A DNA stretch of 64,000 bases from Zygaena filipendulae (Eukaryota; Arthropoda; Insecta; Lepidoptera; Zygaenidae), in the NCBI GenBank assembly GCA_907165275.2, contig OU015665.1, positions 558,001-622,000 of the forward strand. The letters are read 5' to 3'. Below the pieces are notes generated by a model. It ran no database searches. It was not told the origin of the DNA and worked only from the letters and a program-made list of their open reading frames with translations. Made by a program: the position numbers and the translations under genes. Position 1 is the first letter of the stretch, and each line of letters begins with the position of its first letter. Positions 40,301 through 52,400 of this stretch are shown here, piece by piece.

Positions 40301-42552
40301 ATGATACATATTACGTAAGTACCTACTATAGCTGGTTCACCCGCGGTTACTACCGCGTCAATTTCGGAATTCCCCCAGGAACTATTTTAACCCCTTAGCG
40401 AAGTTGACAAATTGACAAGAGATTTCCCGATTATGACTTTGGCCAACTAGCCGACTAGCCGATTTAGTCGGTTGTAACGAGACCGACTAGTCGGCCGAGC
40501 GGATCACGTTTTCAGGGATTTTTCACGCGCAAGTCGCAACCGCCGCGTGTGGGACTGTAACCGGTCCAAAACTTTTTTTTTTTTTGACCCAGTGAAAATG
40601 CTTTATGCATACCAACCACTTAGGTCCATATTCCAAAAGGTTTTTCAAGTCATGAATCTAGTTTTAAAACTAATTTCAAAGACTAGTGTCAAGTGATTAG
40701 AACTTAAAACGCATTCTATAATAAGATAAACGCTTGAGTTATGATTTGAGCTTAAAACTAATCTCAAGAGTTGTTTACTGGACCTTTGATGGGACAATTT
40801 TACGTGACCATTCGTTGCTCAATTTTCTATGCGTCAACAGTCAACGATATTATAAATTGCCAACTTGACTAAGGTGGATGTAGTTCCAGAGATTACCCAC
40901 TAGATCCGAACTTATAAAATGAGGCTACAATTAATCAATTACAATCAATTATAATAATAATTATGATTGTTTAATCGATAACACTACGTGTTGTTCATTA
41001 TGTTTTCATGGTTCTACCTCGCTTTTAAGGTAAAATTCTACCTCCATGAGCTGCTGAGCAACGTGTACCGACGCTCGTTTGTGGAGTTTGGTTTTAAATG
41101 GTGCGATCTGATTTTGAAAGATATGATGATCGGCAGAGCCTTACGCAACGCAGGCGTCGTGTGTCCGACCCCAGCGGTATGTAGACTTGTGGTTTTTAGA
41201 ACGAAGCTCTTTATCGCACGGTACGGATGGGAGAAAAGTTAATTTTCCGTCACGGCGTCATACGGCTGCTTTACACGGAAAAACAAAGCAACTGCATTTT
41301 TTTTTTAATAAGTTATAAGTTTTTGTTATTTGTTTGTTTGTTTGTAACGGACATAATGGACTCAATTTAATATGGAAAAAAACTTCGTTCTAACATAATG
41401 TCTTTGGTTCTAACCAAGTGTTCCAAGACAATCGCGCATTGTTGTCATCGACATTAAAAGAAGCTTGTAATTGATTAGTGTTTTGTATCTGATAGTATAA
41501 TTAACCGACTTCCAAAAAGGAGGAGGTTATGCATTTGATTGTATGTTTTTTTTTATGTATGTTCACCGATTAGGTACTCGAATTCGGTTGGACCGATTTC
41601 GAAAATTCCTTTTTTGTTTGAAAGGGTATACTCCCAATTATATCTGTGGATTTTAAAGGAAGACGAACAGCTTTGAAGAAAAATATTTTAAGTATTGTAT
41701 ACAAAAATAGCAGTCAATAGGTTTCGGCTGATAGAAAACAATAATTATCTACGTATGCATACCTACAAAACAGACATCAAAGACCTACACGGTAATATTG
41801 AAGATCTCTAATGTTCTTGTTTCTAGACTGACTCACAGAACTCTGATATCACATTGTATTGAATATCTACATTAGAATCTTGCTGAGAGAAGAATCGCCT
41901 GCAGCTCAGTGCATTCCTCGCCGACACCAAGCTGATGTCAAAGAGATCGATGTCAATAATTTTAGAGAGCTCGCTGCAAATTGCCCTTCTAAAATGTCTT
42001 GTATTTGAAATTTAACTTATACGTATATAAATCATTAGCTGTTCCTCGCCCATGTTAATTTCGGCGTTCCCGCGGCAATTCCGGGAAAATAGCTAGCCGG
42101 GAGATAGCTTTTCTGCTATCTGCTTACCCCGGCTATCCTTTATGCAAAACTTCATCATTGGTTTAGGAGTAGGTTTGAATTCCGGGATAAAAAGTACCTT
42201 AGTGGCTTTTCTATACCCCAAGGTGTAGGTATATGCCAAATTTTATAATGATCGGTTGAGTAGTTCAGGTGTGAACGAATACAAACAAACTCACATTTTT
42301 ATAATAATATTAAAGATTATGTATACATATAAGTAGCGAAATGTTTTTGATTCGTAACAGGGAGAACATCATGTCACGAGCCTATACATACCATTTGGTG
42401 CGATTCCAAAAAATATGCCATTCAACAAGGGACGACTGTATGCAAACGTGAGCAGCCTGGCAACCAAAGAGGATATATTTCAAGTGCACATAGACGTGGA
42501 AGTAAAGGAAATTAATTTAAAAAAATTTAATAATACAATAGCAAAATTATAA
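37377..42552 (+). CDS. Secreted DUF1091/MD-2-related-like protein, paralogue A
   Basis: Exons 37377-37469, 40156-40314, 41030-41176 and 42361-42552, all phase 0 with GT-AG sites; 196 aa. Residues 1-25 are a signal peptide (LFVFQLLSFTFLLTF, cut near NAS). Mature sequence: a basic stretch RRSRRDP (59-65), C79, KFYLHELLSNVYRRS, W108-C109, C129-PTP, then GEHHVTSLYIPF and MPFNKGRLYANV. The order FYL...WC...CPTP...G...P.GRL fits DUF1091 proteins, small secreted MD-2/GM2AP-like lipid or ligand binders; some Drosophila relatives (CheB) act in pheromone response. Four N-glycosylation sequons are present. The family call is from motif memory. Intron 1 (2.7 kb) is largely transposon. AATAAA is at 42692-42697. 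Confidence 0.72.
38977..39979. mobile_element. Tc1/mariner-like MITE with TA target, carrying a nested MITE
   Basis: Ends TGTTATGGACCAAGTGAT and ATCACCTGGTCCATAACA are inverted and flanked by TA. The interior is rich in GGGCATTAT-type short inverted repeats. A second MITE is nested at 39345-39681. It lies in intron 1 of paralogue A. Confidence 0.72.
39345..39681. mobile_element. CGTGTTAATGAATTAAC MITE, copy 3 (nested)
   Basis: TATACAACGTGTTAATGAAT and ATTCATTAATACGTTGTATA ends; same internal orientation as copy 2. Confidence 0.78.
41503..41720 (+). repeat. AACCGACTTCCAAAAAGGAG-type repeat
   Basis: AACCGACTTCCAAAAAGGAG, a T run, then GGTTGGACCGATTTCGAAAA. Interspersed repeat in intron 3 of paralogue A; fragments at 42798 and 56565. 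Confidence 0.55.
42035..42315 (+). repeat. Helitron-like repeat in intron 3 of paralogue A
   Basis: TTAGCTGTTCCTCGCCCATG ... CGTTCCCGCGGCAATTCCGG ... TGATCGGTTGAGTAGTTCAG. Copies in the same intron of paralogues B and C suggest an ancestral insertion or a favoured site. Confidence 0.55.
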
Positions 42553-43289
42553 AGCTTTATACGAACTGGGTTTGGTCGTTCAGCTGTACTTTAATTGGGT
42601 TTGTTGTGAAATGCACAAATTATATACCTACATTGTCAAGTTATTTTTTTAGTGTTGAATATTCATATTAATAAGATTGTATTTATTATTGAATAAATAC
42701 CTATCAAAATCTCTTTCTTATTTCCAACTTAGTTATTTAGGTACTAGTTTAGAGGACACACCATATTGGTCGATTTACAATTTTGTTAGATTTTTAACCG
42801 ACTTCCAAAAATCAATCGACTGTATGTTTTTTTTTTTTGTACAAAGACAGTTATGTATCGAGTATTGTACAAGTTGCGTAAGGTTGATAATCCTAACAAA
42901 ATTGTATGGCACAATTACATTTTGCACAGCTAAGTAAACAACTCGTAAGCCAAACAGCTTGATTTGAGAAAAAGCATTTTAAAAGTTTGTGTGAAATAAA
43001 AAACATACTTCTACTTGTTATATAAATTTTTATATAATATTATTGTAGATTAAAATATGTGAATTTGAAGAAATTTCAGTATTTATTAATAAATAATCAA
43101 TTAAAATCCCGTAGGTACGCAATTTTATCACCGAACTTTACAAAACTGTTTATATCTCGGAAACTAAATGCCGAGAACTGGTACCTTTTAGCTTGGACGC
43201 CAAAACTTATTCAATAAAATTGCCTGTCGAGGCAATAACAGCTTTAATTCGCTGTGGGCAACGTCTGCATGCTCGAATCAAATTTATTT

Positions 43290-43620
43290 ATGCATACATT
43301 ATATCTTATATAATAGAAATGAATCGCCAAATGTGTTGCTAAGCGCATAACTTCCAAACGACTGCATCAAATTGGATAACTGTTTTTTTTTACGTTCGTT
43401 ATTGTCAGTCGTTATTGTCAGGACAAGGTTTGTATAAAAGAAGTTTGGAGTTCCTGCGGGAATTCCGAAACACGCGGGTGAATCTCCGAAACGGTTGGAC
43501 CGATATTTACGGGACTTTCACTTCTAATTAGCTGATGGTATAAGAAATACATTAGGCTACTTTGGAGTTCCTGCGGGAATTCCGCAAATCACGCGTGTGA
43601 AGCCACCGGCACAGGTAGTA
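43290..43620. repeat. Helitron-like fragments (GAGTTCCTGCGGGAATTCCG twice)
   Basis: The block GGAGTTCCTGCGGGAATTCC occurs at 43446 and 43562 within a degraded repeat. 42700-43289 and 43625-43990 hold nothing gene-like. Confidence 0.45.
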
Positions 43621-44201
43621 TAATATATATTTGTACATTATATAGATAGGCATATGTCGGAGAATAGACATTCATGCCGGAGAATGGCTATTTAAATAGC
43701 TATTTTGAATAATAATTAGTTATAGTCTAGTGGGAGTTATCGAGGTATTTAATAGTAATATTTTATTTTATTTAATTACTACTTAAAAACTACTCGATAT
43801 GAATTATTAAAACATTAATCAAGAATTATATCCGAGCAGCAGGTTCGCGACACCGATCTAACTTAGCCAAACGCAATTCTCACAATGATCCTCCTCAAGC
43901 TCACACAATTATACTCTTTTGCTCTTTTTTTTTATGATCGCGCTCCGACTCTGCTCGAGCTCAGCCCTCTGCTCTCATTGGATGTTTATGACTGTTAGAA
44001 AATAATAAGATTTTATATAATTAGTTAAATATACTTTTGGTTATGAAACAAACAATCGGCTCATTTCAAAGTGATCAAACTACTCCTTCGACATATACCT
44101 ATTATTCCTTGTTTGTTTCTATTTTCACCCGAAACCCCTGAGGAAAAAATGAGGTAGCATGACGTGTGAATAAGCATTTTTGTTAAATTTACATATATAC
44201 C

Positions 44202-44407
44202 TGTAGCGGGAGCAGGATGGATGATATGGCTCGACCGCCACCAAAGAGAAAGCTTCCCGCCGGGCGAGGTGGTATGCCCGGGGAACCGCGGCTCCGACTG
44301 TAGATCGTCGGAGGTCGTATATATGCAGCGCATATGTGAAAACTTCGTTAGCGCGATTCACGTAGTTAGTTCGTGACTCGTGACTTGTGACGTTAGAGGT
44401 CGCCACA
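44202..44407. repeat. Left LTR of the TRIM-like element
   Basis: 206 bp, shares GAAAGCTTCCCGCCGGGCGAG-like core (short form GCTTCCCGCCGGGCGAGG) with the right LTR. Confidence 0.72.
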
Positions 44408-44903
44408 GTACTCCCTCCCAAGACCAAAGGTCTGATAGTCCAAAGTTATCTCAATTGCCACTTGAATGTCCCAGTGAGTCAGGAGTGCGTTGCTATATCC
44501 CAGTGAGTCAGGTGTGCATTGCTTTTGCTCTGTGGTCTGCGATGAGTCGAAATCGTGCTGAGCGTGCTCGTAGTCAGTCTGCGGTGAGTCGAAACTGTAT
44601 TGAGCGATGCTGACTTGTTGGCGCCAGGAGATGTCCTGCCGGTGAGCCACGCTGGCAAGTCATCCTCGCATCCAGGGCGTGGTGATGCGGGCGGATGTGC
44701 TGGTCGCTAAAGTTGGTGAGGTGCGGGTGCTTGGTATCAGGACCAGGTAGCTCAGTGCGTCGGCTGCGTTGGCCCTGAAGGTTGACCCGTTGCTGGCGTG
44801 AGACTGCTTCCGGGGACTGCTGGGTGGAAAGTCACGATGGTGGCGAAGAAGGCTTCATGATGATGGTAATGAAGGTTGCTTCCAACCACGTCGGGGTGAC
44901 CAC

Positions 44904-45116
44904 TGTAGCGGGAGCAGAATGAATGATATGGCTCGATTGCCACCAAAGGGGAAGCTTCCCGCCGGGCGAGGTGGTATGCCCGGAGAACCGCGGCTCCGGC
45001 TGTAGATCGTCGGAGGTCGCATATGTGAAGACTTCGTTGGCGCGATTCACGGTAGTTAGTATTCGTCGCTTCATTGTAGTTCGTAAGTCGTGACTTGTGG
45101 CGTAGAGGTCGCCACA
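44904..45116. repeat. Right LTR of the TRIM-like element
   Basis: 213 bp, near-identical to the left LTR apart from small indels (e.g. the TATATATGCAG segment is present only on the left). Confidence 0.72.
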
Positions 45117-45120
45117 TACC

Positions 45121-46192
45121 TACAAATTATAACTGTGCTGCTGGTCTTCCAATGAATAAATAAATTATTCCCTCAGAAACATGAAAGTCGCTCATGATGG
45201 CCCTAATGAACTTTGACGGGTTTTGGCCAATAATGTCCGCTCCATTCACATGAGCGTAAGGTGAAAAATTACTTTTCTGTTTTACAATAGTTCTTGCAGT
45301 AACGAAACGGCCAAGCCACATATTCTGACTGAGGTGTAGAGTTTGAGAAGTTAGGCCTTGTAGAGTAGGGTGGGTAGAATAGAATTATAAGTGTTGCCAA
45401 CCACTACTGGCTATTTATAATTTTGTGTTATTTAAATTTTTTATGTAAAGAATGTCATTATTTTTAAGTCACTTTTGGATATAAGCCCCTTGTCAACCTA
45501 TTATATTTCCGTATTAAAATTTTGATAATAATTTTATAAAGCCCTTTAAATCAGTCCTCATAGTTCCCCTCGGCTACAATAAGTTTGGTTCTACATGAGA
45601 TCTGATACCATTTTGACAGTGCCCGTCATATTATCGTCTCGTCTTGGTATGATTTTACATGAAAATGTTTTTGGTGGGATTTCATTTCTTTTTGTAAGTC
45701 AAAATTGCGGAATTCTCATAGATACAAACTTCCATCCCCTAGTCTTGGTGGTTGGGGGCTAAAAGTAACAAGTTGTATAATTTTTTTATTGTTTTACTAA
45801 TACTAGCTTACATGCCAAATTTCAGCTTTCGAGGACATTAAAAATACCCTAAGAATTTTCATGATCATCAGTGAGCAGTGACGAAATCAGGGTTTTTTAA
45901 ATATCAATAAAATCTAAAGTATATAAGAGCTATGCAATTAAAACTTTATATGTTTAATAAGTCCGCTATTGACAGCATATCCCGAGAATTTAGTTTATCT
46001 AGTATAATCCAAGCCCAAGTTATAAGGGTTCAAAAAAACGACGAAGCACTTCAAGAAAAGATAGGTAGTGCATCCGCTTTGCTCGGCTCGTCTTGGCCCT
46101 CGGGCACTACCTTGCCCCCAGATTAATCACGAAATCGCTATTTTTCTGATTTAAACTAAAAGTTACATAATTGCCCTGCTGATCTATTACAA
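45121..46192. other. Intergenic DNA between paralogues A and B
   Basis: Parts match 57900-58010 (AACTTTGACGGGTTTTGG, AATTATAACTGT), showing it belongs to the duplicated unit. No gene recognised; the frames at 45127-45321 and 45932-46126 look spurious. Confidence 0.4.
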
Positions 46193-46435
46193 GCATGACA
46201 ATACCTAAATTTAATGGATGTGATTACTAATTAATCGCATAAAATTACTAGAGTATGTAAATCCAAAAGGAAATTATAAACTTTATCTAATGATTATCTT
46301 TATTGTTTGTATCATATACATTGTTATGTAACAAATGATCCTTAGCAGATAAATAGCTAGGTATTTTTATAAAACGACTGAAAAAATAAATTATGTTCAT
46401 TGTCTTGTGAGAAAACAGACGAGACGTCATCAGAA
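46193..46435 (+). promoter_or_regulatory. Conserved upstream module, paralogue B
   Basis: Nearly identical to 58425-58663, with the TTATCTAATGATTATCTTTA GATA pair and GACGTCATCAGAA just before the ATG. Confidence 0.62.
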
Positions 46436-49400
46436 ATGTGTAACGCAAAGAACTTATTCGTTTTTAAATTATTATCGTTCACCTTTTTGTTAACTTTTCC
46501 AAATGCCTCGCCAAAGAAATCTGACGTGGTAAGTTCAGTAATAGATAATAGAAGTAGTTAGTATTGTAAGTACCACACAACAGCTCTAGCCTTTTGATCA
46601 GGGTTGACTGTAGAGCGAGATTGTCTTTCAGCGACCTTTAGTTGACGCTTTCACTTTACATAAATTGTAGTTATGACTTGGCCATAATTTTATTTTTTGC
46701 TGAAAATTGTTTATCCCATTTGATTTTTTCGCGCCCCTTGCATCTGGCGCCTAGAGCGACCGCTCTCTCGCTGCACCCCCTGGTTCGCGCTGTATACCTA
46801 CACAGCACGGAACAAATAGAAGGGGCTGCAACTCAGTTTAGTATGAAAGCCAATGGAAACCAGTGTCGCCGGGTGATTTTCGTACACAATACTATTCTTT
46901 ACGCACAAAAACATTTCTTGACGTAAAGAAATGTATTGAATCGCTACCATTTCATTAGGTTTTTACTCTGCAGTCACTGTTTTCAATTATTCACAGTTTT
47001 GGCAATATTGTGGAAAATATTAATACCTGGGATCCCAGCTAAGGAAATTTTTCCTTTGCAACAGCCCGCCTGCCCTTAGAATTTGCTAAAGACTAATAAA
47101 GAAGTTACTTACTTACAATAAAATAAAAGAACCCAAAGAAGAAGATAATATTGTCATACTTTTTCTTTGTTAAATCATGTTTGTATAAAATAATTGTAAT
47201 TGTCTCTGTGTCCAAATAAATGCCTTTTCTTTCTTCTTTCTTTCTTTCTTTCTAAATGGTTAATGTATTCATCCCGTCGCAGGTATCAAACAAGCACTCA
47301 TCGCGCATAATAAAACTGATAGTTTTTTTTTTGTTAGGTGTATTATTTCAGCGTAGAACGCCCTCACATAGAATTCATAAACAAAAAATATATAGAATAT
47401 GCGAATATGACATCGATGCGACGCAGCCGGCGGGATCCTGTCCACTATTTTGAGGCGCATTTTAAAACACTCGCCGTCTGTAATAATACGTATTTTGTAA
47501 GTACCTATACCAACTAGCTGGTTCACCCGCGGCAGAGATAGGTAAGTAAGTAATATGATACTAACCCGCGATTTTTACCGCGTCAAATTCGGATTTCCCA
47601 CAGGAACTCTTTTATATCAGGATGAAACTACCCTATCTCCTACTTCTAGTGGTTTCAGTTCAGCCCCTTTAGCCAAGTTGTCCAAATGCAAAAATTTCAA
47701 ATTATCTTTATCGATTAAGATTCAACTTAGAATAATTTTTCAACCGTCCAACATAATTTAATAATACTGATAGGTATAGAGAATAGAATAGATTAGAATA
47801 GAATACACTTTATTGTACACCAAAATAATGTTACAGTGTGTTAACAAAAACTTATAACTAAAGGCATACAAAAGGCGGTCTTATCGCTTTAATAGCGATC
47901 TCTTCCAGACAACCTTTGGGTGGATAGTACAGAAAATTTATATGTGGATTTGATATTTATAGGTAGAACAGGAATCATAAAATAATACAAAATATGCACA
48001 TAGAACATAAATATAAAAAATAAAAATACATAAAAAAGATATAAAGATACACGCATAGATATAAAATATGCATACAGAAAAATATAGATAGATAGGTAAA
48101 ATACATAATGTGATTACATAAAATATATTATATATCAACAGCATACGCAAAAATAAATATTAATTAATACGTTACATACATAGATAGGTACATAAATACG
48201 CACTCACATATACATACATACACATACATACGCATACATAAACATACTCACGTACATACATACAATGCATATACAGAAATACTTACATTTACATTTTAAT
48301 ACTATGTATACAAATTCAATATTACCTATGTAGTAATATAATAGGCATAGTTATTGTATAAAAATTAAAAATGTATTAAAAGGAGAGGGTAGGTAAACTA
48401 TGCCAACATAAACATCAGGCTCGTTAATCTTTTTTCTTTTTAATAAGTAAACGCGAAAGTATGTGATTATTTTGTGATTATAACACTACCGGAGTCATGA
48501 TTGTCACCTGGAAGTGAAGTTGACTTCAAAATTTTTACCTACTAATTTGAATTTTTGAGTTTGGAAAAGAGATTTAAAATTACTTTTGGTGATTCAAATC
48601 GGCACCAGTGGTTTTTTATGGCTTGGAAATTCATATTTGTTCCTATGTAATACAAACTATTTTACATAATTAATATAATACATAGAATATACCAATCTAC
48701 ATACTACCCACATATCAACTTTATCTGGTTACGCCATCTGTTATTAAATAGCGAAACTACAATTAATGCCAAAGTGCTCCTCACTATTAATGCCACCTGT
48801 CTTCTCATAGCGAGCCCAATTGATAAAAATCACCAGCGTCATCCAGTACTGAGTGGCGGAACTACGAGAAATAGGTTGATACAACATGAGTACTTTGCAA
48901 AATTGCGCCGCCTGTCGAAATCGCCTCCCAATAAAAGAATATATACGATGTATGATCTGTAAATCTTCGTATGATTTAGATTGTGCTAATATTAGTTACA
49001 AACTCTTCACTGTGATGGAGCGGAAAAATAAATGGAAGTGCTCAGAGTGTCTGAAAAAAAGGATAAAATCGGGAAACACAAACACACCCGTGCATAGTGC
49101 CGAAGAGGTAGGCAGTGGTGCTGGTGAGAGGGACTCAGCAGGGCTCGTGGGGTCGTACGATGGAACTGATTCAAATGTCACCCGCCGGACAAAGACAAAT
49201 CGATCTGCTGCAAACAGCGAGCAAAACAGCCCCATTGCTTCCCCTCACCCCGACAACGCTATGCTGACTGAACTAAAAGCCTATATGCGTGAATTGTTCC
49301 GTAGTGAGATAGAAAACTTACATGGGGCTATCACAGATTTAACGGACACAATAAAGGCGCAGAATAGCCGCATGGAACGACTGGAAGCAAGAGTCTATGC

Positions 49401-52400
49401 GCTGGAGAATCGCGGAGAAGAGACTGAGAGACTACCTTGCGATGTCACATCGCTCGAGGAGACTATTTCACGGCTACAAGCTGACATTGCTGACCGTGAT
49501 CAGGCTCTGCTAGCCAATGACATAGAAATATCAGGTTGCTGCGAAACACCGAGTGAAAATTGTATACATTTTACTATTGCCATTGCGAAGAAGATTGGTG
49601 TGGAGCTGGATGAAAGGGATGTGGTGAGTGCGGAGCGCGCGGGACCGCTGCGGTTAGCGGGGGAGGATGGCGCGGCCCGGCCACGCCCACTGGTCGTGCG
49701 CTTGGCGCGCCGCGCGCCTCGTAGTGCGCTGCTGAAGGCTGCACGCGTGCGCCGCAACCTCACCACTGATGGCCTGTCATTGCCTGGACCCGTGAGCCGT
49801 ATATATATTAACGAACGTCTCACCAAGAACAATCGTCTACTTTTTCAGAAAGCGAGAAAACTAGGTCGCGACTTAGAATTTAAGTTTGTATGGACGAACG
49901 ATGGCAGCATCTTTGCGCGTCGAGAACACGGTGGAACACGTTACAGATTGCGATCCGAAGCGGATTTACTACGGGTTTTTGGCAGAACGGATGTTTGATC
50001 ATTTTTATTTTTCTCCTTTATTCTTGTTTTTAAAAGAAATTAAATGTTATCTTTTTGTACTTATGCTACTTAACCAACAACTTTGTGTCGCACATTCATT
50101 TGACTTCTTACATGCACAATTACACACCCATATTCATACACATATATATACACACAAAAAATCCTTCGTAAAATTTCTGTATTTAAATTATGATATTATC
50201 GAGTCGTTAAACACTTAAGTACAATGTATAGCTATAAGAAAAAAAATTTGAGATTAGGGTTGTTAAATGCTAGATCCTTAAATACTGGTCAAGATGAACT
50301 TGCTGTAACTGTGCTAAATTATAAACCGGATGTTCTAGCTATCAATGAAACCTGGCTAAAGGAAGGAGAGGAGGCTCTGGCCCCATCACTATCAGGTTAC
50401 AGGTTCATACACAGAGCGCGTAAAGGTAAGAGGGGTGGCGGTGTCGGCTTTTATGTTAGACGAGGCATTGATACACGGGTACATGCACACCCACCTTCTC
50501 TACTGGAACAGCTCTGGCTCGAGGTTCAACTGCCCGGGGCTACTCTGGCTCTTGGTACTGCGTACAGACCTGAGAGTATCAGCGTCCAGGAAACATTGGA
50601 CGCCCTCAGTGAATCAATTTGCTCGCTCGCGCGCTGTGAGTACACCGGTGTCCTGGGCGATTTGAATGTCGACCTTATTCAGATCGGATCAGCACGGGCC
50701 AGTGAGCTGTTGACATTCTGCCACCAACATAATTTAGACCAACTAGTTAAAGAACCGACTAGGATAACGGATGTTTCTGAAACAATCATAGATATTGTAC
50801 TAACTGATAGCATATCTCGGTGTACAGATGTCAAAGTACTACATAACCAGTGCCTAAGCGACCACGCTATGATTTTAGTTGATTTTAATATTAAAAAACC
50901 AAGAATGATAAAAAACGTGACATCTCGACGATCATTGCAAAACATTGACATAGAACAATTTACTGCAGATTTGAACTTAATACCTTGGCAACACATTTAT
51001 GAACTATCGAGTGTCGATCAAATGGTAGAGACTTTTGATAATTACATTATCACTTTATTTGATGCACATGCGCCGGTAAGGAAAGTAATTCATAGAGACA
51101 AAGTTAAACCGTGGATAACGGATACTATGAAATTCATGATGAACTTGCGGGATAAAGCCTTGGTGAAAGCTCAAAAATGTAAGACAGAAAGCTCGAAAAA
51201 CTACTATCGCAGTCTGAGGAATCTCATAACGGCAACGAAAAAGTTGGAAAAAAAAGCATATTTTAACCATTACATAAACAGAAACTTAAAAAACCCAAAA
51301 TTACTATGGACAAACTTAAAAAACACAGTTATATATAAGAATGTAAGTTCAAATTTCATTCCCGATCACCTGAACGATCCGGATAAAATTAATGACCACT
51401 TCACAAACTTACCAGCCTGTAATAATGTGGACCTGAGGAAAATATCTGGAGATGGTGACACGGTTCAACAACGTAACATATTATTTGAATTAAAATTGGC
51501 AACCGAAACGGAAGTTCAAAAAATTATATACAATATTAAAACAAAAGCTGCTGGACTTGACAACCTTAATATAGAGATGGTGAAAGTAACTGTAGATGTG
51601 ACACTTCCAATTATTACAGCAATAGTTAATAAGTCTATCGAGACTTGTACCTTTCCGACTAGCTGGAAGAAGGCATTAGTCAGGCCTCTGCCAAAAAAGA
51701 ACTCTATTGACAAATTAAAAGACCTGCGCCCGATTTCAATTCTGCCAGTGCTCTCAAAAGTCGTTGAGAGTGTGGTTCTGGGTCAAGTTCTTAGCTACCT
51801 AGAAAATACGTCAGTTATACCCAAGTATCAGTCGGGCTTTCGCAGGGGCCATGGCACGGAAACTGCACTGTTACATGTAACAGACGATATCACTGAGGCA
51901 TCGGACCGTGGCTTGAGTACCATAATGGTGCTGCTTGACTACTCTCGCGCCTTTGATTGTTTGCACCCAGGTCTTCTCCTGGCTAAACTGGAATACTATG
52001 GCTTTTCACCGAGGACAGTCCAATGGTTTGAATCGTATCTAACTGGTAGAGAGCAAATGGTTATCACTGACGGAAAGGATGGAGAAAAAAGGTGCTCTAC
52101 ATTGAGGAAACTCTATCGTGGTGTGCCCCAGGGAGCACTATTGAGTCCCATTCTCTTTACGATTTTCACAGCAGATTTAGTTAAATGTATAGAATCATGT
52201 AAATACCATTTATACGCAGATGATACCCAACTGTATTATTCGTTCAAGAGTGAAAACGTGCGGGAAGCAATAAACAAAATAAATAGCGATCTCCACAAAG
52301 TTTACAATTATTCACAAGATAATTCTCTCGTCCTGAACCCCGAAAAATCTCAGTTATTAGTATTAGGAACCAAACATCAAATACAAAGGGTACGGGACTG

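Larger units (their letters stand above)
44202..45116. mobile_element. TRIM-like LTR element (915 bp)
   Basis: Two direct repeats, 44202-44407 and 44904-45116, begin TGTAGCGGGAGCAG and end GGTCGCCACA (TG...CA). They are flanked by 4-bp duplications TACC at 44198-44201 and 45117-45120. The 496-bp interior has no gag or pol. This fits a terminal-repeat retrotransposon in miniature. No clear primer-binding site was seen beside the left LTR. Confidence 0.72.

Noticed and set aside
44061..45117. Frames within the TRIM-like element as genes
   Set aside because: Both LTRs give similar frames on several strands because they are repeats; no gag or pol motifs.
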